Made by a program: the position numbers and the translations under genes
Shown here: positions 55,071 through 64,000 of the stretch, one piece after another
Numbering within the stretch: the first letter of the stretch is position 1
Layout: every line of letters begins with the position of its first letter
The notes under the pieces: generated by a model
What the model was told of the DNA's origin: nothing
Database searches by the model: none
What the model saw: the letters and a program-made list of their open reading frames with translations, nothing else
Assembly (NCBI GenBank): GCA_964020085.1
Contig: OZ026596.1
Location: forward strand, 14,175,340-14,239,339
Length of the DNA stretch: 64,000 nucleotides
Source: Micromussa lordhowensis
Lineage: Eukaryota; Cnidaria; Anthozoa; Scleractinia; Lobophylliidae
Reading direction: 5' to 3'

Positions 55071-55854
55071 GGTTCAGCACGGCTGAAAAAGGCTATCTTA
55101 CCAGCTTTCCTTGCTTCAACCAGCTTCTTTGACTGTAGTTTCCTACGATATACGATTTTTTTCAGCAGGTCGGCAGAGATCCTGTACCCGGTATCCTTTA
55201 ACTTACTTGCTTATTTTAAATTCTCTATCACCATACCTAAGGAACCGAGCAATAATCGCTCTAGGGCTTCCATCTCCGTGGGGTTTTCCAATCCTGTGAA
55301 GGCGGTGAAATTCTATTCCTACAGCTGTACCTAGTTCGATTCCACACTGCCGCTCCAGGCAGGATTGAAGAACCTTCAGTGAATTCTCATTTTCGTCAGA
55401 CTCCTCAATTCCGTAGAAACACAAATTGGTAAACTTCAGCATACAATAATTTGTTTTCCAACTCTTTGCATTTACTTTCACAATGTTCTTTTATTTTCTC
55501 ACCAGTTGCTTTAGCTTCATTAACTTGTGTATTCAATTCTTGGAGGTCGATTGAGCGTTTTCGAGCTTCTCAACTCTCTCTTCCAATTTGTTGAATTTAC
55601 TCTCCAGGTTTGACACTGTGGTATTAATATTCTCGAGCCTTCTATCCATAGTTTCTAGTCTCGCAAGAATAAGGTCAACTTTTGACTCTAAATTTACTGG
55701 CATTTCGACGACCTCGACAGCCTTCGAGTTCACATCTGCAGAATGTTCGGGTGAAGAGTTTGGGCTTGATAAAATCTCTCTTGCTCTACTCCACTGGTGA
55801 ATTACCAGAGGTACTTGAATCACTGCTCTTCCTGGCTTTTCTTTTAGTATTCAT
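55056..55854 (-). pseudogene. Tx1/L1-like LINE ORF1 (coiled coil plus RRM-type RNA-binding domain)
   Basis: A start at 55854 (MNTKRKARKSS) is followed after an in-frame TAG by a heptad-rich segment (LESKVDLILARLETMDRRLE... NLESKFNKLEERVEKLE). An RRM-like part follows: LCFYGIEESDENENS, FHRLHRIGKPHGDGSPRAI and IARFLRYGDREF. The C-terminal part KLVEARKAGKIAFFS...PDKLFIDG is in another frame (55203-55056). Such proteins bind element RNA as trimers. Confidence 0.83.
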
Positions 55855-56105
55855 ATGAGTTACAAGCCGAAAATCATTGCTCAGAAGCGAAACGTTGGGG
55901 AGTGGCAAAAAACACGTCTATTCGCTCCGCAAACCTTGACCCAGTCCCCCAAGCTATAACTTGATACATCCCCAAGCTATAACTTGATACATAAAAAATT
56001 GTTACTCTTGAAGATTTCATTTCTGCTACAGTATTAGTGTGGTATGCCGTGAAAGTAACTAATTTGTCACAGTGCAGACATGTCAACATTATACATGCAT
56101 GGTAC

Positions 56106-56192
56106 CTTGTATCCTGAATGCGACACTGAAGCAACAGGGATGCTAATGAGGTCATTTTCTAATTCTGCAGAGATGCAACATTTGAAGGGCAC
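56106..56192 (-). CDS. BLTP2: Probable BLTP2 exon
   Basis: A strong acceptor (tttattttgttttccag) and a GTACCA donor bound 29 codons at phase 0. It encodes VPFKCCISAELENDLIS and IPVASVSHSGYK. Strand, length and phase suit BLTP2, but I cannot align it with confidence, so it may belong to another gene. It lies just upstream of the Tx1 element. Confidence 0.5.
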
Positions 56193-56199
56193 CTGGAAA

Positions 56200-58260
56200 A
56201 CAAAATAAAAATAGACAAAAGAGTTGATAATTGGAGGGTTCATATCTGGTTGTACAATTGTTACCAATTGTGTCACTATCAGTAAAGACCAGGAAAGGTC
56301 ACGGATCAAAGTCAGCCGATTCCCTCCAAATGTTCAGCATTTTTTCTCTATCAGATAGGATTATATGTGGTATTTTTAGCAAAATAAAATAAATTTCGTA
56401 TAATTTTGACTATACCCCTAGCTTTTGGTGCTATTTTGACCATGTGAGATGGAAATTTGGGTAACTTCCACGACTGATTTTACTTACCTCACATTAGCCT
56501 TATTCATTTATTCAAACTGTACATATTTTCCAGCCTAAAAACGGCTCATGTGTCCAATATAAACGAATTTGGTTAAAAATAACTTACTTTGCAGCAGTTC
56601 CAAATATCATCGTTTCATGGCTATCACAAGTAAGAAGAATTTTGACAATAATAATTTTCAAAGCTGGATTTCTCTCAAGTGCGGCAGTTATTTCCCGATC
56701 AAAAGTAATTTTTATTAGGCTGTCTTAAAGTCTTTACAACTACGCAAACTTTTATTTGGCAAGTTATCATCCTGTCATGTGAGCTTTCTCACAACTTTAA
56801 CCTAATTTCCCAATTTGCATAATTTTCCAGGAAAAATTTCATGTGTGATTTGCAACATGTTGCAGGGGCTGTTTATGTCTGACCAATAAAAGGGATGCCC
56901 CCTCCTACATGACTGTTTTATTTTCGAGCTATAAAAGAAGGTCGCAGCCACTGTACCCTGCCGATTTTGCTGAGATTTGGCTTGCAGTCTTGTTTTAGAG
57001 TCCTAACAGGGAAATGGATGTTAAAAAGTTCCAATTCTTTTTACTTTCGGAAATATTGAGAAGGCCGATTTCGAGTGACCTTGGCGGCCCTACCATTATG
57101 GCGGATCGAAGTAGTTCTTGCTACATCAATCCTGATCCTGCCTTTGTAATTTCTTGACAATTCTCGTAAAAGACATAAAGAACTATCCTTCTTTGTCTTA
57201 TTTATCAACATAATTTCGGAAATTGATAAGTTCAAACGACCAATGGAAAAGAGGCTCGAAGTTATGTTAATGTCACTTTAAATAGTCACAAATTTATTGC
57301 AAATTAGGAAGATATATATAAGATATATCTCCATTGTTATCTCGATTAAGAACTTGCCATTTACCTTGAACACAGCTTGTCTATTGAATAACTGATTCCC
57401 ATTGACCAGCCCGTTAAGCGAATATGGCAGATGTTTATTGAAAGAAATGACAAGAAAACCATTCCTGTCGTCTAAATAAAGTTTTTTCCGTGTTTCTCGT
57501 TTATATGGTACAAATACCCTACGTCTTAAAATATATTGATACATTATGCATGATTTCTGGACCATGATTTCTGGAGAAATCATGAATTGATATGAATCAT
57601 TTTGTCGTTCAATTGTAAACATTATTCATAACACACACTCGATTTCTTTTTTCCAAATCAAAGTATTTTGGAAATCACCCAGAACATAGGAACTCAATTT
57701 TCATTTCCAATATCGAATAAACTATCCATTCTGTTCGTGTTACGTGGCTACAAACTATCGCGGAAATACCAACCGACATGTACATAATTTTAATCACTGT
57801 TGAGTACAAATGTTCAAATTACGTCGCCTTTGAAATTATGTCCTCTTTCACTGATTCAGCCTCTTAAACTCCCCTTTGTACTCCCCTTTCTCTAGATGAC
57901 AAATAAAAGTCACCCACCTTAGCTGCTATTGTGAAAAAGTTGTGTATCACGGAACAATTTCAAGCCTGAACGATGAACGTCAAGGACATAACGAGGATGA
58001 CTGATTGACAAACTGATGTGAAATGAACATATTTTCCTGTTCGCTAACTTGCAGAGTGCACATTAAGTGCTAATTAAGTTTATTCACTCAATTCTACCTT
58101 AAACAGGTGAGCAATTTTCCTTGCTGTGGTTTAAATTGACGTACGTGGTCTTATTTAATTTCTATCTTTATTTCTTTGGCAATATCACCTGTACCCTCAG
58201 TGTACCTCAAAACTTTTTGGGGGCAAGTATAACTGTTTTATCGCTTATTCTGCTAGCGGC
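56200..58260. other. Unassigned sequence with a candidate minus-strand exon
   Basis: A 114-codon minus-strand frame at 57278-57622 contains FLVISFNKHLPYSLNGL and ends a plausible exon at GTAAATGG (after about 57368). No family match was recognised. The rest shows nothing clear. Confidence 0.3.
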
Positions 58261-58481
58261 CTCTCGACCGTGCACTCTCTGATAGGACAAGGAATTTTTC
58301 CTGGGCTGATCGCTTTGCATGACTTTTTTTGCGAGATTCTCCCTTGCTCAAAGTTTTTATTTTTGTTTCTGGTATATATGCCCTACCATAACGTTTCTAA
58401 CGGTACTTCCCTAATTACAAGCCAGGATATGCTCTTTGCAGGCCTTTTCAACTTACTGCAGGAAGAAAACAACATCACAAT

Positions 58482-58697
58482 ATGTCTGCGGCATCGGGAT
58501 GTCTACCGACACGGTGGATGTCGGGAAAGAAAAGATGTAGCATACCAAAACGTTACAGTGGACATAACACCAAACTTCCACCAAAGGGAGACAGAGGGGT
58601 CTCTTTTGTTCAAGCTAAAGCTCTCTATCAAGAGCTGGGAATAGTCATTGCTATTGGCATGCCCAAGTACAGGTCACCAAAGGAACAAAATGTTTGA
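58482..58697 (+). CDS. Unidentified 71-codon ORF
   Basis: Begins MSAASGCLPTRWMSGKKRC and continues KLPPKGDRGVSFVQAKALYQ, ELGIVIAIGMPKYRSPKEQ to a TGA. The composition looks coding and the stop falls inside a tandem repeat. No domain is recognised. An AG/GT pair (ACAG|GTCACC near 58672) could make it a first exon. Confidence 0.4.
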   Translation: MSAASGCLPTRWMSGKKRCSIPKRYSGHNTKLPPKGDRGVSFVQAKALYQELGIVIAIGMPKYRSPKEQNV

Positions 58698-59068
58698 ACG
58701 AATTATAATTCGGTGGTTGATTCTTTCTTCTCATAACACCAAACTTCCACCAAAGGGAGACAGAGGGGTCTCTTTTGTTCAAGCTAAAGCTCTCTATCAA
58801 GAGCTGGGAATAGTCATTGCTATTGGCATGCCTAAGTACAGGTCACCAAAGGAACAAAATGTTTGAACGAATTATAATTCGGTGGTTGATTCTTTCTTCT
58901 CATAACACCAAACTTCCACCAAAGGGAGACAGAGGGGTCTCTTTTGTTCAAGCTAAAGCTCTCTATCAAGGGCTGGGAATAGTCATTGCTATTGGCATGC
59001 GCAAGTACAGGTCACCAAAGGAACAAAATGTTTGAACGAATTATAATTTGGTGGTTGATTCTTTCTTA
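58563..59068 (+). repeat. 169-bp unit in three tandem copies
   Basis: Unit starts at 58563, 58732 and 58901 (cataacaccaaacttccacc); copies differ at only a few bases. Each carries the coding-like segment KLPPKGDRGVSFVQAK...GIVIAIGMPKYRSPKEQNV followed by an AT-rich linker. Copies two and three have no in-frame upstream start except in the linker. Confidence 0.92.
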
Positions 59069-59219
59069 ATCACTTTATAATGACTCCAAACAGGTCAAAC
59101 CTAAAGAACAATTACAGAAATAATGGCAGGCTGTATGACCTTGATGTAGTTTCAGTCAGCATCTTAGAGAATCAATTTGAATTTGAAAAAGTCTCATTTT
59201 AGTTACTTCATGTAACTGG

Positions 59220-59370
59220 CACAAATACCGTAACTGGCACAAATACCGTATTTATTCGTTTAAGCGCCCACCTTGTATAAGTGCCAACCTTGAATAAGTG
59301 CCCGCCTTGAAGGTAGAAAAAGGTAATAAGTGCTCAGCCTCAATATAAGCGCCCACCCCTACCACCCCAC
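59220..59370 (+). repeat. Short interspersed taagcgcccacctt repeats
   Basis: The words gtttaagcgcccacc, ataagtgccaacc, ataagtgcccgcc and tataagcgcccacc follow at roughly 20-25 bp spacing, preceded by two copies of aactggcacaaataccgt. It looks like a worn MITE end. Confidence 0.55.
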
Positions 59371-59544
59371 CCCCAAAGAATAATAATAAAGTTCACAAGA
59401 GGAATATGCGTATTGATTATTACGGTATTTCTTTAATGGGTTTCAATCTCTAGTTTCATTGTTTCAGAATTTTATGACAACCGAATTTTTCTCAAAGTTT
59501 CAACTGAAATGTCCATGTGGGCACAAAGTTCTTTCAGCTGCAAA

Positions 59545-59795
59545 ATGGTGGAGGTGGTGCTGATGTTACCGGTGGTAATGACGGTGTCAGTGATGGGGAT
59601 GAGTATGGTATTGGTGGTCATGGTAATGGTGAGGGTAATGACGATGATGATCATGTTTGTTGGTGGTGATTCTGGTGGTATCGGTGAGGGTTGTAATGGT
59701 GACTGTGGTGGTGGTGGAGGCAGTCATGTTAACAAAGCCGAACCTGTCACTACAGAAGATTATTCACAGGAAACAATATTAGTGAGTAACAAATT
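59545..59795 (+). other. GGT/GAT-rich low-complexity stretch, possibly exonic at its end
   Basis: Repeated ggtggt/gatgat words give Gly/Asp-rich or Met/Val-rich frames. The last part (NKAEPVTTEDYSQETIL) ends at a good donor GTGAGT near 59783, so the 3' end may be an exon. Low confidence. Confidence 0.3.
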
Positions 59796-59879
59796 TCCTT
59801 TGTCAATTCATCTTATTATCAAAGAGAGGCCTGGTACTCAATAGCAGTCTATTGCATTGCAAAATTATTTTCCTAGAAT

Positions 59880-59904
59880 TGTAAATGTAAATGTAAATGT
59901 AAAT
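59880..59904 (+). repeat. (TGTAAA)n microsatellite
   Basis: Four units of tgtaaa. Confidence 0.85.
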
Positions 59905-60057
59905 CTTATTTATAATGGTCATTCACTTAGCCATACAAGCACTAAGCTTACATAGCTTGGCTTGACGTATTTCACTATTTATTGTTACTAACTATCAAAA
60001 AAGTGACGTAATTTCTATTAACTAGACCTAAGCTGCTTATACATGTTATTTACGCAG

Positions 60058-60549
60058 GTTTTTCACCTGCGGAAGCAGAAACAAGAGCTGTACAATTTCC
60101 TTACATGTTGCGGAGCATCCCCAGTCAGAGAGGTGGACATGGGTTCGTGGTCGACTACAACCAAGCATACCAGGCGAAAGAAACATTTCAGAAGCATCTG
60201 GGTTATGGTTACGGTTTTGCAGACTTTGTCTCCAAGTCACCCTGGTGAATTATGGAAAGACTTAAGGAACTCAGATAAAATCTGTGAAGCATTGAACATT
60301 ACCAACAGGGCAGAGTTAAACGAGATTACTGCAAAAGAAGGCGACATGAAGTATCTCATTGCACTTTCTGAAACCTACAGCAATGCTACAAGTGGAAATG
60401 TGAGAAAATAAGGGTTGTAAGGCCTTTGATGACCTCCATGAATTGACCGACAAACTTGCCGACTGTGGGCTTGAGACTAACGAGATCCAAAATCTCCAGA
60501 CGAAACTAAAGGCAGGGAAGAATTATCTTAACATTGACTTCAAAGTAAG
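60058..60549 (+). pseudogene. Unidentified coding region, frame-broken
   Basis: An acceptor (ttatttacgcag) opens the region and a donor GTAAGT follows NYLNIDFK at about 60549. Coding-like segments lie in three successive frames: FPYMLRSIPSQRGGHGF with DYNQAYQAKETFQKHLGYGY (to 60242); ELWKDLRNSDKICEAL with ITAKEGDMKYLIALSE (to about 60405); and CKAFDDLHELTDKLADCG with IQNLQTKLKAGKNYL. Either two frameshifts have broken one exon, or the first segment is spliced out differently. I do not recognise the protein. Confidence 0.45.
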
Positions 60550-61240
60550 TCTTTGTACACACCTTTGTTGATAACACAGCTTATAGTTTTCAATGGCCAT
60601 CTCTGCTTTGTATCATTTCTCTTTTTCCGGCAGCTAAACTCACAATTTTAAGAGTGAAGCAAGTATAAAGTTGTAACAACGTCAACATGAAATGCCTTGG
60701 ACTCCGGTGCGTACCAATGTGAACAATTGGGTCAAAATAGTGATGATTACATTTGCGGGCTCACAAACGTGAAGACACTACTACGTTGACATGACCTCAT
60801 GAAAACAGCTGGTTTACCTATTAGAACGCCCTTTATAAAGTATGATGAATTTTATCAGCTCATACATATTAGTATAATTCTACTAGTATAGTATACTAAT
60901 TCAAATGATGTAATCTGATTGGCTAAGCATTGCACACTATCATGCAGTGGTTTGATGTGGTCGAGAAAAAGGTTTCCTCGTTTCTCCAAAGTTTTGAAAG
61001 AACATTTAGAAACAAATTAATACACAACATTCCTGAGAAGAGTGAAAGGGGGGCATTTACATGCAGTTTCTTGAATTAAAAAATCTCGAAATTTTTTAAA
61101 GAAACTAATAAACGTACAGAACTGCAAATGTCAAAGTGTGAAGTTAAAATATTAAGATGAGAAATAATTGGAATCGTTATTTCAAGGAAATTTCAACTAT
61201 CACCTCATAGAAATCGAAAGCGGATGATCTAATTATTAAT

Positions 61241-61512
61241 TAAAGCGGTTTTCAATTGAGTGTTGTAAAACCAAAACCAAAGTTATCACTCTAGCCAATC
61301 ATAAAGAACACAGACAATACAGTGAACCAATCAAAACTTGAAGCAATCACATGTAGCTGACGCAAAGCGCGGGAAAACGAGTGCGAGTGAGTCACAAGTG
61401 GTTTTGGTTTTACTCCTGATTGGATAAAAAAGTGGCGCGAGGTTTTAAGCCAATCGTGTAGCTTAGTAAATGGAAAACCAATTACTTTTCTACATGAAAT
61501 TGAAAACTGATC
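61241..61512. mobile_element. Worn MITE (GCGGTTTTCAATTGAGTG family)
   Basis: The left end gcggttttcaattgagtg and the right end catgaaattgaaaactg are imperfect inverted repeats. Internal aaccaatcaaaactt, gcgcgggaaaa and ggttttggttttac words match a foldback element I know from anthozoan DNA. Confidence 0.5.
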
Positions 61513-62019
61513 TAGTATATATGCACTTTTCCTATCAAACAGGTCATGTTTCAAGCTATTCTCGTGTTGCTGATCACTGCACCCAATATGCCCTAAGCGA
61601 CTCCACGGACCCGTCCTTCAAGAGCACCTGAAGTCATGACCATGACTTGTTGTGTCGACGTTGCCAAGACCTTAAAGGGAAACTGACGGCAAAATGGATG
61701 CATTTTTTTTAGGTTCTCAATACTTTGTTTGCAGGTAAAATAATCTATATCTGCAGAAAATTTAATGTTATGAGCATTAAAGAATTTATTACAATTTTTT
61801 TCGTTCACTCGTATGGTGGCCATTTTGAAAACAGGTGGTTTAAATGTCACATGGCATGCTACGTCACACGTGTGTAAGCCATAATTATGAGGACTGTCAA
61901 TATCGCCATATTGAAATTTGCAGCTATAAGGTTGGTAAGCGTCAGAAGCGTGGTGTCGTGAAATTGTTGCTGTTTGGAAGTGTGGAAATGTCGAAACACT
62001 CCTACTTTGTACCGGTGCA

Positions 62020-62790
62020 ATGGCGAATAGTGGTCAACATCAAATGCAAATGAGTGATCAGTGAAAAAAGAGACAATCTGGGAAGCGCTGTGTGGTGACG
62101 TTTTGCAACAAAACCAATGCTGATGGAGTAAGTCTTCATCAGTTTCCAGCTGATGACAATGTCCGACGACAATGGATTGCTTTTGTGCGAACCAAAAGAG
62201 AACCAAGTATTTGGACGCCAGGTTCCAGTCACATCTGCAGCGAACATTTTACTGGTGACGAAGGATTTGGTGCAAAGTTAGCGGGGTTTACCTCCAAACT
62301 AGTTTTGAAGAAAACCGCAGTTCCATCTATACAAGTGACTCCAACTGCTGAACAGGTGAACACCGCACGGAGAGTAAAACGAAAACTACCTTCATCTGGA
62401 GAAAAGGCAAACAGTAAAGGGACTGATTCCAAAGACGAGCAGCAATGGTACACCACACCAAAACGAAAGAGCCAAGCATTGTCAAAACTAACTGCAAACA
62501 GGGTAAGAGCAAGATGCAAAATACATCTTTTTTTCGTTTACATTCCCGCTCTACACCCGTTATTTACATGTATCTTAAACACTTCTCATGTTAACTTTCA
62601 CTTTGGTCAGCTATTAACACAGTTTGAGCGAATCAACGTGGAAGGAAAGGAAACAGCTGCTCAAGTAATACCACACACAAGGAACCTGACAAGGAACCTG
62701 AAGAGGACCTACCTGGAGACGAAAATACTCCCGGGGCGTTTTTGGACATACGGCCCCAAAAGTGTACAGCGAATAAAGGGACGAGGCAGT
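62020..62790 (+). pseudogene. THAP-domain zinc-finger gene or transposon-derived pseudogene
   Basis: A C2CH THAP domain is clear: CVVTFCNKTNADGVSLHQFP, then WIAFVRTKREPSIW, then HICSEHF and the C-terminal AVPS-type box. THAP domains bind DNA in cellular factors and P-type transposases. The best in-frame start is ATG 62020 (MANSGQHQMQM), but a TGA at 62062-62064 interrupts before the finger. A basic Ser/Lys-rich linker follows. An intron fits at 62503-62610 (GTAAGA...ggtcag), keeping frame into LLTQFERINVEGKETAAQ. Confidence 0.6.
62503..62610 (+). other. Predicted intron in the THAP gene
   Basis: The donor is GGGTAAGAG and the acceptor is ctttggtcag, phase 0 on both sides, 108 bp. Unspliced reading is also open, so this is inference from signals. 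Confidence 0.5.
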
Positions 62791-62874
62791 TAGAACATTA
62801 GATACAACCAATCTAGTCTTGTGAATTAGATTTAATTCTTCTTTTACTGTAATTTAATGAACTGTTTGAAAACA

Positions 62875-62890
62875 ACCCCCCCCCCCCTCC
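62875..62890 (+). repeat. Poly-C tract
   Basis: A run of C broken only by T, just downstream of the THAP gene. Confidence 0.8.
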
Positions 62891-63154
62891 CCTCAGTACA
62901 GTACAAGCCAGGAAGGCTTGGAATCTTTGTGACATGGAATGTACACAAAGAGGAGTGAAAGTGATTATCGATAAACACTTATTGCCCAAAACAAAATGAA
63001 CACAAATCAAAACAAGCTCCAACTAAAGTAAAATATTTATTACACCAGTCTGCCAAATTCTATGGAATTTCACCATGGGAAATGCGAGAAAATTCAGTCA
63101 GTTTTGCTTTTTGTGCTCATGTTGATGTAATAAAATATTGAAAAACATTGACAC

Positions 63155-63530
63155 CTTAAGGGCCTGTTTATCAGGGAGATTTACCAGGAGGGAGGGTTAC
63201 CCTAGCAAGTGGGAAAAGCAGAGGGCAAAAGATAAGCCAGGTTTGGAAGCAAAATTTCACAGGTAGGGTAACCCTACAACCCGGGACAACTTAACATGTA
63301 ATTACACTCAAAGGGTCTGGGAACAAGTAGAAAGTTAACCCGGGTAGTTAGGTTAACCCTCCCTGGAGTGTTTACAAGGGAAAAAGTTAACCTCCCTGCT
63401 CTAGTAACCCTAACACACAGATAGAATAACCCACCTACCCAGGTAACCCTAGCTGCCTTGTAAACATGACAAAGAAACAAAGAGGCACGGTAGCCTGCTT
63501 GCTAGGGTAACCCTCTCTCCTTGCCCTTGT
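63155..63530. repeat. GGTAACCC/GTTAACCC-rich repeat, probable MITE
   Basis: agggtaaccct, gttaaccc and complements recur at least eight times within about 370 bp, starting with gggcctgtttatcaggg. Ends resemble a 'GGGCCTGTTTA' foldback family, but arms are imperfect here (ccttgtaaacatg near 63455). Confidence 0.55.
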
Positions 63531-63539
63531 CTCCTTGTT

Positions 63540-63655
63540 ATTAATAAGTAGAAAAATAGAAAGTTAGAAAAAAAGGAAGTGAATAAAAGAAGAAAAAGAA
63601 AGAGTGGGAAAAGAATGAAAAGAACTAAGGGGTTAAATAAAAAAAAAGCAGACAA
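63540..63655 (+). repeat. Polypurine (A/G) tract
   Basis: About 115 bp almost purely purine on the plus strand (agaaaaagaaagagtggg type). Confidence 0.8.
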
Positions 63656-64000
63656 GACTTGCTTAGGGTGAACAAAATTTGAGAGCTGCTTGTCCAAAGG
63701 GTAAGCTAGAATTCAAGTTTTTTGAAAGCCCTGTTAGGGTATGCAAAATAAGAATAAGTGGACACAAATGAATGTTACTCATCTGCATACTGAAAACCAG
63801 TAAATACCATATCATCCTCAAGCCGGTTGGGCTCTGAAAAGTGGGCACGGATGCAGTTTATAGCACACGAAGGAAGCGGTACGCGAACTTCCTTTCCTAG
63901 GGACCCCCAGCACCACCTAACTAGTTGTCTATAAGCTATGTGTCGGTTTTTAAGATGCTCTGGACCATCATATCCTCTGCTCCCATATTGCTGTTTATAT

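Larger units (their letters stand above)
3526..56192 (-). other. BLTP2: BLTP2 homologue (bridge-like lipid transfer protein, FMP27/SABRE/hobbit family), partial gene
   Basis: This is the gene-level entry; exons are listed individually. The family forms a long hydrophobic groove that moves phospholipids at membrane contact sites (ER-plasma membrane in animals); this is family knowledge. Exons appear on the minus strand in the same order as conserved blocks in animal BLTP2: LTCTISWFKL, DDPFEVKL, YIRRSQ, TPMRTTLLTW, LWCRAVQG, LRDFPQ...GAEQ, PWSNITIS, PLPFFDK and PYDTTE. Every exon has AG/GT borders. Phases agree at 13 of 15 junctions with no conflict; the two untested ones are 56.1 to 50 kb, and 39.7 to 26.4 kb, where an exon is missing. 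The gene continues off both sides. Introns total over 50 kb because of transposon insertions. No frameshift or stop was seen in any confident exon, so it looks functional. Confidence 0.85.

Noticed and set aside
58563..59068. CRISPR-like array
   Set aside because: Units are 169 bp, contiguous, without spacers, and the genome is animal. The same holds for the 115-bp units at 47643-48085.
1..64000. Bacterial-type promoters, Shine-Dalgarno sites, operons, rRNA or tRNA genes
   Set aside because: Spliced exons, SINEs and LINEs show a eukaryotic nuclear genome. The only tRNA-like sequences are SINE heads and the only rRNA-like one is a 5S fragment.

Overview
This is eukaryotic, intron-rich, AT-rich animal DNA, most likely from a cnidarian and probably a stony coral. 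That call rests on a conserved metazoan gene in short exons, tRNA-derived SINEs, Penelope-like retroelements with GIY-YIG endonucleases, CR1/L2- and Tx1-like LINEs, Ty3/gypsy elements, and several foldback MITE consensus sequences I associate with anthozoan genomes. The species is inference. I see no bacterial operons, CRISPR arrays or prophage.

The backbone is one host gene on the minus strand: the homologue of BLTP2 (KIAA0100; the FMP27/SABRE/hobbit family), a bridge-like lipid transfer protein. I assembled 14 well-supported coding exons (56-140 bp) plus two probable ones, in gene order from about 56.2 kb down to 3.5 kb. Reading frame and intron phase agree at 13 of 15 junctions and conflict at none; the other two cannot be tested. 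The exons cover roughly the middle third of the protein, including the GFWDK-type motif. The N-terminal part should lie beyond the right edge and the C-terminal part beyond the left edge. At least one exon, between 39.66 and 26.45 kb, was not found.

The rest is mostly mobile DNA inside that gene's introns. By region: 0-0.53 kb, 3' end of a gypsy-like element and its LTR. 1-3.5 kb, intron with an array of heat-shock-element-like motifs. 6.3-9.7 kb, broken Penelope pieces interrupted by a SINE (14-bp target duplication) and a LINE endonuclease fragment. 12.04-15.15 kb, a nearly complete Penelope-like element with terminal repeats, a 12-bp target duplication and a hammerhead-ribozyme-like motif. 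15.5-17.9 kb, three MITEs. 20.4-22.8 and 23.6-25.5 kb, two large non-autonomous TA-flanked DNA elements carrying private internal repeats. 28-34.4 kb, a Penelope element folded back on itself inside a larger, older inverted repeat. 36.95-38.4 kb, an L2/CR1-type LINE. 40.07-45.11 kb, a gypsy element with both LTRs but damaged catalytic motifs. 47.0-48.5 kb, a third TA-flanked element whose empty site survives in a paralogous segment at 51 kb. 48.7-55.9 kb, LINE fragments and a Tx1/L1-like element.

Right of about 58 kb the plus strand has coding-like fragments: an ORF whose 3' part is tandemly triplicated in 169-bp units, an unidentified and frame-broken gene at 60 kb, and a THAP zinc-finger gene or pseudogene at 62 kb.

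The observations most worth checking are the recurrent TA-flanked 'CAGTA' elements with unrelated internal satellites, the hammerhead-like motifs at the ends of Penelope elements, and the repeated in-frame TGA codons in element ORFs that look like CGA decay.
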